From: Lachnospiraceae bacterium | GTDB taxonomy: Bacteria > Bacillota > Clostridia > Lachnospirales > Lachnospiraceae | DNA length: 39,180 bases | Direction of reading: 5' to 3' | Assembly (NCBI GenBank): GCA_017436305.1 | Contig: JAFSDJ010000089.1 | Coordinates: forward strand, 1-39,180 | Shown here: piece by piece, positions 30,581 through 37,575 of the stretch | Position numbering within the stretch: position 1 is the stretch's first letter | Layout of the letters: each line of letters opens with the position of its first letter | Made by a program: the position numbers and the translations under genes | Notes under the pieces: model-generated | What the model saw: only the letters and a program-made list of their open reading frames with translations | What the model was told of the DNA's origin: nothing | Databases searched by the model: none

Positions 30581-30609
30581 TTGCAAAAGACGGATACATA
30601 CTTTATAAT
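30581..30609 (+). promoter_or_regulatory. sigma-A promoter of the ssb operon
   Basis: TTGCAA (30581-30586), 17-base spacer, TATAAT (30604-30609); same boxes and spacing as the helicase promoter at 10699-10727. Confidence 0.85.
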
Positions 30610-30642
30610 GGTAATATCATTTCATTGATTTTACTATTTTTT

Positions 30643-30701
30643 TAATGCACCTGTTTAGGTGTATGTGAAAGAAAAAGTCTCACGCATGTGTTGAGCGTAA
30701 A
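30643..30701 (+). ncRNA. conserved 59-nt leader element, copy 2
   Basis: 57 of 59 bases match 10761-10819. The hairpin CACCT-GTTT-AGGTG is kept although its flanking purines changed. It is followed 27 bases later by a terminator hairpin and then the ssb ribosome site. Confidence 0.65.
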
Positions 30702-30728
30702 TGAAAAGGATGTCATATTGTAATTATT

Positions 30729-30759
30729 AGCACTTATCCTGACCGGTAGGTGCTTTTTT
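30729..30759 (+). terminator. attenuator hairpin before ssb
   Basis: Stem of about 10 pairs with wobbles (from 30729 to 30753) and a T-rich end. It shares AGCAC and GGTGCT ends with the helicase attenuator, while the centre differs, so the hairpin is conserved in shape. Confidence 0.75.
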
Positions 30760-30812
30760 ATTACAAAAAATCTTGCAATTATTGCTAAAATTATGAAAAA
30801 GGAGGAAAAAGC

Positions 30813-31250
30813 ATGAACAAGGTAATTTTAATGGGTCGCTTAACAAGAGACCCGGAAGTGAGGTATTCCCAGGGGGAAAATCCTATGGCAATTGCCAGAT
30901 ATACTCTGGCAGTGGATCGCAGATTCAGCCGTAATACTGATGAGCAAAGCGCTGATTTTATCAGCTGTGTGGCTTTTGGTAAAAGCGGTGAGTTTGCAGA
31001 AAAGTATTTTCGTAAAGGTACAAAGGTATTAATCACAGGCCGCATCCAGACAGGAAGCTACACCAATAAAGATGGTGTAAAGGTGTATACAACAGATGTT
31101 GTTGTGGAAGAACAGGAATTTGCTGAAAGCAAAAACAGTTCAAACGGAGAAGGCAATTTCTCCGGCGGAAATGCTCCGGCACCTACGGCTGCAGGAGATG
31201 GTTTTATGAATATTCCTGACGGTATCGACGAAGAATTACCGTTTAACTAA
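30813..31250 (+). CDS. ssb: single-stranded DNA-binding protein
   Basis: OB-fold SSB of 145 residues, normal for bacteria. The start MNKVILMGRLTRDPEVRYSQ is canonical, ADFISCVAFGKSGEFAEKYF and GTKVLITGRIQTGSY follow, then a Gly/Ala/Pro-rich linker. The acidic tip is DEELPFN, which recruits replication and repair proteins (the usual end is DDDIPF or similar). AAAGGAGG precedes the ATG. It heads the Rad52/ubiquitin-like cassette operon. The promoter and leader are shared with the UvrD-like helicase. It is a plasmid-type SSB copy, probably coating the element's ssDNA. Confidence 0.95.
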   Translation: MNKVILMGRLTRDPEVRYSQGENPMAIARYTLAVDRRFSRNTDEQSADFISCVAFGKSGEFAEKYFRKGTKVLITGRIQTGSYTNKDGVKVYTTDVVVEEQEFAESKNSSNGEGNFSGGNAPAPTAAGDGFMNIPDGIDEELPFN

Positions 31251-31256
31251 TTGCTT

Positions 31257-31284
31257 AAAGGGCTGCTAATGCAGCTCTTTTTTT
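31257..31284 (+). terminator. terminator after ssb, abutting the next ribosome site
   Basis: A 10-bp stem (31257-31266 with 31271-31280, one wobble), tetraloop TAAT, then Ts running into the next gene's AAAAGGAGG. Confidence 0.75.
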
Positions 31285-31303
31285 ATGAAAAGGAGGACAT
31301 ATT

Positions 31304-31633
31304 ATGGATAACATAATAGAGGAGTATTGTAAATTGTGGGACCGTATCTGCGGATACCCGGTAGACTATGTACAGGTGTTTGCGCTGACTATATTAGCAC
31401 TATTTGCTCTTGGTGCTGTTTTGTCACTACTTACCCTGCCTATGTCTGTTGGTGGTGTTGAAGGATGGCTTTTAATCATTATTGGAAAGTTCTTCTGGGC
31501 TTTCTTGCAGTCGGTTATTGTAACTACGGCTGCATCGTTAAAAATCTTTTCTAAAAATTTCCAGTTTTTCTGGGAAAATGAAAAGAAAGGAGCTAAAGGC
31601 AAATCCGCAAATTATCGCAGAAAGAGAAGGTAG
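31304..31633 (+). CDS. two-helix membrane protein (109 aa)
   Basis: AAAGGAGG precedes the ATG. Hydrophobic segments at about 23-45 (VFALTILALFALGAVLSLLT) and 54-75 (WLLIIIGKFFWAFLQSVIVT), then a basic tail (KKGAKGKSANYRRKRR). The stop codon lies in a terminator hairpin. Membrane position inside a DNA-replication/ubiquitin-like operon is unusual. It might anchor the complex or handle transfer; both are guesses. Confidence 0.7.
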   Translation: MDNIIEEYCKLWDRICGYPVDYVQVFALTILALFALGAVLSLLTLPMSVGGVEGWLLIIIGKFFWAFLQSVIVTTAASLKIFSKNFQFFWENEKKGAKGKSANYRRKRR

Positions 31634-31652
31634 CAATAAGCTGCCTTCTTTT
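31626..31652 (+). terminator. terminator-like hairpin overlapping the stop codon
   Basis: A 9-bp stem (31626-31634 with 31640-31648, one wobble) followed by only four Ts; probably partial termination. Confidence 0.55.
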
Positions 31653-31686
31653 AAAAAGGATATATGCTTTCAGAAAGGAGCGTTCT

Positions 31687-31995
31687 ATGATTTACACTTT
31701 TAAAAAGAATACGGTTGCTTTATTTTCCAAACTGGAGCCGGCTGATGAAACAAAAATCCAGCTTCCGGAATCCATATCAGAGGAAGATGTGCTTTTACTT
31801 CACCGTATTCTGACAGCAAGAACAGCAGACGAGCTGGAAGACGTGCCACTTGATGCACTAATGAAACTCTATTATCTGCTTGGCCAAAAAGAGGTCACAG
31901 ATTTATTTTTAAAGCAAAATTTTCTATGTACAAAATATAATCTGACGGATATAGAGCATTTTTATCACAAAAACAAGCGGAGACGTCTTATTTAA
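31687..31995 (+). CDS. hypothetical protein of the PRTRC-like cassette (102 aa)
   Basis: GAAAGGAGC precedes the ATG. A short N-terminal strand (MIYTFKKNTVALFSKLEPAD), then mainly helical (ISEEDVLLLHRILTARTADE, DALMKLYYLLGQKEVTDLFL), ending basic (HKNKRRRLI). No Gly-Gly tail, so it is not an obvious ubiquitin-like modifier. It precedes the E2-like gene by 14 bases, hence is in the same operon. Its position is where some cassettes carry a small adaptor or regulator. Not recognised. Confidence 0.65.
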   Translation: MIYTFKKNTVALFSKLEPADETKIQLPESISEEDVLLLHRILTARTADELEDVPLDALMKLYYLLGQKEVTDLFLKQNFLCTKYNLTDIEHFYHKNKRRRLI

Positions 31996-32009
31996 AAAGG
32001 AGGGATACC

Positions 32010-32705
32010 ATGATTGAAGAAATCAGGGCAAAAAGCAGAATCGGTACATTCGATTCTGTTTTTTTTGATGTTGATGTGGACGTTAAGGAACAGGGAAAGC
32101 CGGTCAGAACCATTTCCAAAACTCTGACCTTTAAGGAATTTGTAAAGTGGCTTTCAGGCTCTTTAAGGGAAAAGAAAGAAATTGCCTACTGTCCGGTAGG
32201 CAGGATTCCAGCGGGGTATGTAGATGCCCTAATCAGTAGCGAAGGAGCATTTTATATTGCAGTACGTACTCCCATGGCAAAAAGACAGGTTATATATATG
32301 GGACACCCCATGTTCTGTGCATATCCGCCTTTAATTTTTATGTTACACATAAATGCAGACGGTACGCTTACAAAGGCAAGCTGTTTCGCACTAAAAGAGA
32401 CGGAAGTAAAAGAGGACACACTTTTATGGCAGTATCCCTACGGCCACGTATCAAAAGAAGGGTCCATCTGCATGGGCAGTGTTCCCAAAAATAATCTGCA
32501 TGGTCTTGCATCAGCAGAAAAAGTAATTGAAAATTTTTTCTTGGGAGAGGACCAGGGACACAGTTACAGAAATGATTTTACTTTGCTAAAAGTGTCTCTT
32601 GGAGAACTTTTCTCCATCACAGAAAAAGCAGAAACATTTCCCCTGCAATATCTAGCAGGTGGAAATACCACATTTAAAGATGAATGGAAAAATTTCAAAA
32701 ATTGA
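32010..32705 (+). CDS. PRTRC-B-like / E2-like ubiquitin-conjugation protein
   Basis: 231 residues, AAAGGAGG before the ATG. The C-terminal half follows the PRTRC system protein B pattern: YPPLIFMLHINADGTL, FALKETEVKEDTLLWQYPYG, then SICMGS with C154 as the probable E2-type catalytic cysteine, and VIENFFLG. These proteins belong to the prokaryotic E2-like fold described with JAB and ThiF-type genes. It would receive a ubiquitin-like tail from the E1-like protein encoded at 35728 and pass it on. The neighbours match that scheme. The family call rests on the motif order; direct conjugation activity is inference. Confidence 0.75.
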   Translation: MIEEIRAKSRIGTFDSVFFDVDVDVKEQGKPVRTISKTLTFKEFVKWLSGSLREKKEIAYCPVGRIPAGYVDALISSEGAFYIAVRTPMAKRQVIYMGHPMFCAYPPLIFMLHINADGTLTKASCFALKETEVKEDTLLWQYPYGHVSKEGSICMGSVPKNNLHGLASAEKVIENFFLGEDQGHSYRNDFTLLKVSLGELFSITEKAETFPLQYLAGGNTTFKDEWKNFKN

Positions 32706-32722
32706 TTGAAAGGAAAGGAGGA

Positions 32723-32751
32723 GCCTTATCGAACACTACGCAGGATAAGGC
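32723..32751 (+). promoter_or_regulatory. hairpin between the ribosome site and the JAB gene start
   Basis: An 8-bp perfect stem, GCCTTATC with GATAAGGC, around a 13-base loop. It lies between AAAGGAGGA (32715-32723) and ATG 32761. Without the hairpin the ribosome site is almost 40 bases from the start; folded, it would be near normal spacing. An in-frame stop at 32746 blocks any earlier start. Confidence 0.6.
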
Positions 32752-32760
32752 ATATGCATT

Positions 32761-34488
32761 ATGTTTAAACAGGGAAGTTTATTTGATGACATGTTCGGAT
32801 TGGACGATTACCAGTCCCCGGAGGAGAAAAAGGAAGAAAAAAAAGAAGCTTCCACTAAAAAAGAGCCGACAAAGGAAAAAAGAAAACAATCTTCTAAGAA
32901 AACAAAGGAAAAGGAGATTTCCGTATCCTTACCGGTTACAGTAGTGGCAGGTACATGGAAAGAAGAAATTGCTGATATCAATGGAAAAACGGAGAAGATA
33001 GCCTTAAAAGACATTGCAGATTATCTGTACCAATTAGGCTATAAATGTATGGCACACAAGGATGTTGTTTTCTTAACAGAACATCTGGAAGAACACATTC
33101 TCTATGTGGCAGAAAAAGAAAACCATTCAGCTAACATGGATGTGCAGCTTTTTTCTGCTTCTGATACTGTTACCATCGCAATTGATGGTTTAATAAACGC
33201 AGAATATTCACTGGAACATCAGTTTTCAGAAAAAAGAAGAGAAGAAGTATCCGTAACGGATCTGCTGTTAGTATTTATTGCAAATTATCCGGAGTATACC
33301 GGATGTACACTTAACTATGATATTGAAAGCGGCATTTTACTTCCTGAATTTACAAAAAAGCCTGTGGAAAAAATCAGTTTCCCATGCGAAGTAAAGGGAG
33401 CAGATGGAATACTGACAATAGAGGAAAGCGACATAACCGGAAAAGACATAGCCAGAAGCATTTTCAAAAAAGCAACCGGGACAGTTCTTCCGGATGCTGA
33501 TTTATTCATTTATGAAAATACGTATGGCATGCTGGTCTTAAAATTCATCGCTAAAGTTAATAAGTTTTCATCCTTTGACAAAACAGGCATACAGTGTGCC
33601 AATGGTGCCAAGGAAAAGAAAGCAGTGGAATATTTTTATCTTCCACTTACCATAAATCTGGTAATTTACGGTATGACACACCCGTTGTCACCGGAGGATT
33701 TCAACGGCAAAGAAAAAGTAACTTGGGAAGAAATTGTAACTTACTTACAACCATCATACCCCATTTTTTCTGACCCATCCAGAAAACCGGTACACCATTA
33801 TCTAAAAAGCCATCAGATTTTAGGAATAGGCTTTGAAAGTGGAAAAAAGGGTTATCAGGCAGAATCCCTGTACGAAGCTGCGCATACCGGACCATGTAAG
33901 CTTATCAGGTCCCTGCAAGATTTTTTAGCTGCAAAAGCAGCTGAGTTTTACTATGGAACATTTTACGCAGATGAAAAAGAAAATGAAACGGGAAATGATA
34001 TTACCGTTTTTTCATCCAGACTGGCTTGTATTACAGCCAGAAGTCTGGGCATGGCAAAATATGACAACCTGGAATTTGACCTGCGGGTACCTAAAATCCC
34101 AAAGTCCGTTATGGATGAGGTAATTACTTATTTCCGAAAAGACCTCACCAGGGAAGCCATCGTCCGGATTTATTACAACGCGAAAGAGGACCGTTTTCAG
34201 ATTGTAAAACCACTGTCAGAAGAAAGAAACAAGGTAAATACCATTTATTCTTTTATTAACAGTGTCCGAATTGCAACTGAAACGGATAGCGTGCTGGTGT
34301 GTGAGATACATTCCCATAACACTATGCCGGCTAAATTTTCTGCAACAGACGATGCAGACGAGGCTTATGGCATCGGATTTTACGGTGTTATAGGGGAAAT
34401 AAATAAAGAAATACCCCACATGGCGCTTCGTCTTGCTTTTAATGGCAGTTATAAATTAATTGCTTGGTCGGAAATTGCAGACATTTGA
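32761..34488 (+). CDS. JAB/JAMM metalloprotease fused to probable beta-grasp modules (PRTRC-A/C-like)
   Basis: 575 residues. The C-terminus has a complete JAMM zinc-protease motif: H517-S518-H519, S527 and D530 (HSHx7SxxD), with a catalytic Glu expected upstream. Such proteases remove or mature ubiquitin-like tails. The N-terminus is a Lys/Glu-rich linker (residues 18-55). Three strand-rich blocks follow (about 56-125, 195-285 and 295-375). The third, IYGMTHPLSPEDFNGKEKVT, EEIVTYLQPSYPIF and a Gly-rich end, resembles PRTRC system protein C, a ubiquitin-like fold, so the substrate-like module may be built in. The start MFKQGSLFDDMF also resembles a clamp-binding motif. There is a hairpin before the start. 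The JAMM call is firm; the internal beta-grasp domains are inference. Confidence 0.8.
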   Translation: MFKQGSLFDDMFGLDDYQSPEEKKEEKKEASTKKEPTKEKRKQSSKKTKEKEISVSLPVTVVAGTWKEEIADINGKTEKIALKDIADYLYQLGYKCMAHKDVVFLTEHLEEHILYVAEKENHSANMDVQLFSASDTVTIAIDGLINAEYSLEHQFSEKRREEVSVTDLLLVFIANYPEYTGCTLNYDIESGILLPEFTKKPVEKISFPCEVKGADGILTIEESDITGKDIARSIFKKATGTVLPDADLFIYENTYGMLVLKFIAKVNKFSSFDKTGIQCANGAKEKKAVEYFYLPLTINLVIYGMTHPLSPEDFNGKEKVTWEEIVTYLQPSYPIFSDPSRKPVHHYLKSHQILGIGFESGKKGYQAESLYEAAHTGPCKLIRSLQDFLAAKAAEFYYGTFYADEKENETGNDITVFSSRLACITARSLGMAKYDNLEFDLRVPKIPKSVMDEVITYFRKDLTREAIVRIYYNAKEDRFQIVKPLSEERNKVNTIYSFINSVRIATETDSVLVCEIHSHNTMPAKFSATDDADEAYGIGFYGVIGEINKEIPHMALRLAFNGSYKLIAWSEIADI

Positions 34489-34505
34489 TAAAGGAGGAAG
34501 TTTTT

Positions 34506-35255
34506 ATGGACAGAACCATAAAAGGAAGAACACTACAAGAGGCTTTCAGCCTTCTTAGAGCGCCTTACACCGGAAAATGGAAATATAAGAAAAATATACC
34601 ATTTATACCAATTGAAGGCTTTTCAGAGAGAATGGATCAGGTCTTCGGTCCTGACAATATCTGGATTGAGTTTACAGAACCCAAACTTATATGTCTTTCC
34701 ACCACCGGCCAGGAAGTTTTTGTTAATATGTGTCACCTGACCATTTTTGATGATTCCGGAAACATTTACCGGAAAACAGATGGTATCGGAGCTACGGAAA
34801 TACTTCCAAGCCAGACTAGCGGTAAGCAAAGCGGGCTTGGAAACAGCCCTGCATCCACAGCTACTTTGGCCTATAAGGATGCCTGTAAACGTCTTGGTAT
34901 TTTCGGTGAAACATTAGAAGATGAGTCTGGCTCTAAAAACAATACAGTTGATAAAGCCAGCCAGAAGGACACTGAAAAAAGAATTGTCTCTTTTACCATT
35001 ATGACAGCTTTTACAGAAAAGACTTCCAATAAAGGAAGCTCATGGCGCTGTCCGGTTACAGTAAAGGAGAAAAACGGCACTAAAACAGAAGGAACTTTAG
35101 TGGTTTTTAATAACGTATATAATTCAGATGAAAAAGTAAAAAGACTGATTGCGACTGCGTCAGATAATCCCAAATATACAGTCACAGCAGAGGTAACTGT
35201 AAATACTACCTATGATAAAGACAAGGTGAATTATATATTGAAAAAAATATTATAA
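34506..35255 (+). CDS. Rad52-like single-strand annealing protein
   Basis: 249 residues from ATG 34506 (AAAGGAGG upstream). The N-terminal half carries the Rad52/22-type pattern: aromatic WIEFTEPKLICLSTTGQE, HLTIFDDSGNIYRKTDG, then the conserved STATLAYKDACKRLGIFGET helix typical of phage and plasmid Rad52-type annealases. A Ser/Asp-rich linker follows, and the C-terminal 95 residues (RIVSFTIMTAFTEKTSNKGS, then strand-rich) look like an OB-type fold. It should anneal complementary ssDNA coated by SSB. It sits between the JAB and E1-like genes, so it is a natural target or partner of the ubiquitin-like cassette. That link is inference. Confidence 0.75.
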   Translation: MDRTIKGRTLQEAFSLLRAPYTGKWKYKKNIPFIPIEGFSERMDQVFGPDNIWIEFTEPKLICLSTTGQEVFVNMCHLTIFDDSGNIYRKTDGIGATEILPSQTSGKQSGLGNSPASTATLAYKDACKRLGIFGETLEDESGSKNNTVDKASQKDTEKRIVSFTIMTAFTEKTSNKGSSWRCPVTVKEKNGTKTEGTLVVFNNVYNSDEKVKRLIATASDNPKYTVTAEVTVNTTYDKDKVNYILKKIL

Positions 35256-35271
35256 AAAGGAGGAAATCGTC

Positions 35272-35670
35272 ATGATCACAGAATACACTGCAGTTTATGC
35301 AGACTACAAAATGTGGCTTCAGACATTTTTATTTTTTTATATAGAGTTTCAGGAAATTAAAGAAACTCTCTTAAAGGGAGGTACTGTAGATCCCCAGTTT
35401 ATTAAAAAAATAACAACTTCCATGAAAAAAGCCAAAAAAGCTTTATTGGATGAAAAAGAAAAACTAAACCTTCCGGAAGGGCTTGCTTTTATGCAGGATT
35501 TGGATTTAATGGGTTTCTCCATTAAAAACGGAAGATTTGTAGGGGAACTGACAAATGTAGCACCTATCGTTACACCCTGGTATAAGGACTTTGATAATGA
35601 AAAGGACTTCTACAAGTATGAAGTAGCCAGTTATATACTGGCACTCTCAAGGTTTCAAAATGGTGCATAA
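35272..35670 (+). CDS. hypothetical protein of the cassette (132 aa)
   Basis: AAAGGAGG precedes the ATG. N-terminal helices with aromatic residues (YKMWLQTFLFFYIEFQEI), a Lys-rich helix (TTSMKKAKKALLDEKEKL), then a compact C-terminal part with VTPWYKDFDNEKDFYKY. The aromatic stretch is amphipathic rather than a membrane helix. It lies between the Rad52-like and E1-like genes, before a strong terminator hairpin. No family recognised. Confidence 0.65.
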   Translation: MITEYTAVYADYKMWLQTFLFFYIEFQEIKETLLKGGTVDPQFIKKITTSMKKAKKALLDEKEKLNLPEGLAFMQDLDLMGFSIKNGRFVGELTNVAPIVTPWYKDFDNEKDFYKYEVASYILALSRFQNGA

Positions 35671-35707
35671 AAAATTAGGACAGTGTTATGCTGTCCTAAT
35701 TTTTTTT
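35671..35707 (+). terminator. strong terminator before the E1-like gene
   Basis: A 13-bp perfect stem (35671-35683 with 35691-35703), 7-base loop, then Ts running into the AAAAGGAGG site of the E1-like gene. Its strength suggests control of the E1-like gene separately from the upstream genes. Confidence 0.8.
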
Positions 35708-35727
35708 ACTAAAAGGAGGAACTATTT

Positions 35728-36537
35728 ATGAATATCCAGAACAAACAAATAAAATATCATTTTATATGCATAGGTGCCGGTGGCACAGGTACCTATTTTT
35801 TAGGACCTTTCAACCGTTTTCTATCCACTCTAGACGGGAACCGGCTAAAATCAATCACCGCACTGACAGTCATTGACGGAGACGAAATAGAACTGAAAAA
35901 CTGTTCCAGACAGTTATTTTATAAAGAAGACATTGGACGTTCCAAAGCCTCTGTAATTGCCGAGGTTATGAATGAAGAACTACATGACATGGGAAGCAGA
36001 CTATGTTGGAATGCCTATTCCAGCTATCTTTTGGATACAAAAATGTTAGAAGAAATTCTGTCATCTACGAATTCTTCTGACTGTATTTATATCCCTGTCG
36101 TTTTAGGATGTGTAGATAATCATTCCTGTCGACTACTGATAGAAGAAGTATTTTATAAAACATCTACCTGCAACCTTTTTTATTTTGACTCTGCAAATGA
36201 GTTTGAAACAGGAGAGTGTGTTTATTCCTACAAGTTAAACGGACAGGTTTTATCTCCCTGCCGCTCCCATTATTTCCCTGATATAAAGGAAAACAAAGGA
36301 AAAGCAAGGGATGAGCTAAGCTGTGAAGAGCTAAACCAGGTTGCGCCACAGCATATCGCTACAAACATGCTGGCCGGACAGATGCTATTATCGGCTGCCT
36401 GTAACCTGATAGAGGGAAGCAGCCAGTTTTTTGTATCAGACTATCAGACTTTAAAAAATGCTGCTATTTTAACGCCGGGATTCAGTATGTTTAACGGCAT
36501 GCGCCATACCAGTGAATTTATTCCATACAGGAAGTAA
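35728..36537 (+). CDS. E1-like ThiF-family adenylating enzyme (PRTRC ThiF-like)
   Basis: 269 residues, normal for ThiF-type proteins. The nucleotide-binding loop is GAGGTGT (residues 16-22). VIDGDEIELKNCSRQLFYKE (about 48-67) is the E1/ThiF signature with D50 and D52 and the Arg-Gln pair (R61, Q62), and KASVIAEVM follows. Later VVLGCVDNHSCRLLI has the GCVDN segment. It should adenylate the C-terminus of a ubiquitin-like protein and may hand it to the E2-like Cys. No zinc Cys clusters are seen, unlike MoeB. AAAAGGAGG precedes the ATG, and a strong terminator sits just upstream. The next gene starts ten bases after the stop, with its AAGGAGG in the gap. Confidence 0.85.
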   Translation: MNIQNKQIKYHFICIGAGGTGTYFLGPFNRFLSTLDGNRLKSITALTVIDGDEIELKNCSRQLFYKEDIGRSKASVIAEVMNEELHDMGSRLCWNAYSSYLLDTKMLEEILSSTNSSDCIYIPVVLGCVDNHSCRLLIEEVFYKTSTCNLFYFDSANEFETGECVYSYKLNGQVLSPCRSHYFPDIKENKGKARDELSCEELNQVAPQHIATNMLAGQMLLSAACNLIEGSSQFFVSDYQTLKNAAILTPGFSMFNGMRHTSEFIPYRK

Positions 36538-36547
36538 GGAGGACATC

Positions 36548-37558
36548 ATGAATATTTCTGAATTAAATGCCTGTACTTCCATACTGGAACAGGATATGTG
36601 TCTGCTTTCCACTTACTTTCCTAATTCATGGAGTATGGAAAATTTAGTAAGTTTATATGATAGCAGGTCTTCCCTTTTGTACTTTTTAAAGGCAAAAACA
36701 GCTTGGCTGATTCACAGCAGATGCCGGGGCTGGAACGAAGACGATCTGACAGCAGAATTTATCACAACAGACATACCGGCTGACAACTTTTTAGGCAGAA
36801 TACTTTCTGATGCAGAAGACATCTTAGCTAACGCATACATCGGTGGAATGACTGCTGCAGAACATGTAGGAGAAGAAGGTCCTATGGTTGATAATGCACA
36901 GTTCCTGCTTGACTGCATTTCTTCACGTTATCAGGAGAATATTTCATGTCTTTTTGAAATGCACAAGCAAAGCTTTCTGTTTGGTTACTACAATATCTGG
37001 GCTGTTATTTCTGAAAACAGCTCTTTGTGTGAACTGATAGAACAAAAACAGGAACTTGAATATTATTATAATGCCCAGGATAAAGAAGAATTAATTTCAC
37101 TTTTTAATAAAAAACAGTTAAGAAAATTGTTTGATACATTTGAGCAACTGGCACCTTTCTGTAACTGTTCCTTTGATGTTTTTTTACGTCTTTTAAAAGA
37201 AACCAATTTTCTTGAAATTACAGATGGATATAGGGATGATCCGGAACCATTCTGTATCTATGTTCTGTCTGGCTATGAACCCGTTATGGCATATTGCCAG
37301 AATAAGGAAAACATTTTAACGGATGAAGAAGCTGCTCTGTACAACTGCATCTGCACTTTTGAAAACAAAGGGTGGGATATGGCCTACAGCGTATACTGGA
37401 ATAAAGATACCAGTATATTATCAGATGGTAGCAAAGCCTGTTTTCAGACATGGGCAAGTAATTCAGAACCATATACCGGTGAAAATGTTTACTTTGGTTT
37501 GTATATAAACAGTTTTTTAATGCTGTCAAAGCTGTTAAAGGAACATCACAAATTGTAA
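36548..37558 (+). CDS. hypothetical protein, paralogue 1 (336 aa)
   Basis: ATG 36548 follows TAAGGAGGAC. Acidic, helical, rich in Cys and aromatic residues. N-terminal part: LLSTYFPNSWSMENLVSLYD and AWLIHSRCRGWNEDD. The C-terminal part carries FCIYVLSGYEPVMAY and a last segment VYFGLYINSFLMLSKLLKEH, also seen in plan in the next gene (CFVLSGYTDN... FYIGAITADILAEEILSEL). The two are likely paralogues. No membrane helix is certain. It follows the E1-like gene, so it is a possible partner or substrate of the cassette. Unknown. Confidence 0.7.
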   Translation: MNISELNACTSILEQDMCLLSTYFPNSWSMENLVSLYDSRSSLLYFLKAKTAWLIHSRCRGWNEDDLTAEFITTDIPADNFLGRILSDAEDILANAYIGGMTAAEHVGEEGPMVDNAQFLLDCISSRYQENISCLFEMHKQSFLFGYYNIWAVISENSSLCELIEQKQELEYYYNAQDKEELISLFNKKQLRKLFDTFEQLAPFCNCSFDVFLRLLKETNFLEITDGYRDDPEPFCIYVLSGYEPVMAYCQNKENILTDEEAALYNCICTFENKGWDMAYSVYWNKDTSILSDGSKACFQTWASNSEPYTGENVYFGLYINSFLMLSKLLKEHHKL

Positions 37559-37575
37559 TGAAGGGAGGAAAACCC

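Noticed and set aside
32684-32944. Very basic frame overlapping the 5' end of the JAB gene
   Set aside because: It is the out-of-frame reading of the Lys/Glu-rich linker, with no ribosome site and low-complexity composition; the JAB frame has motifs.
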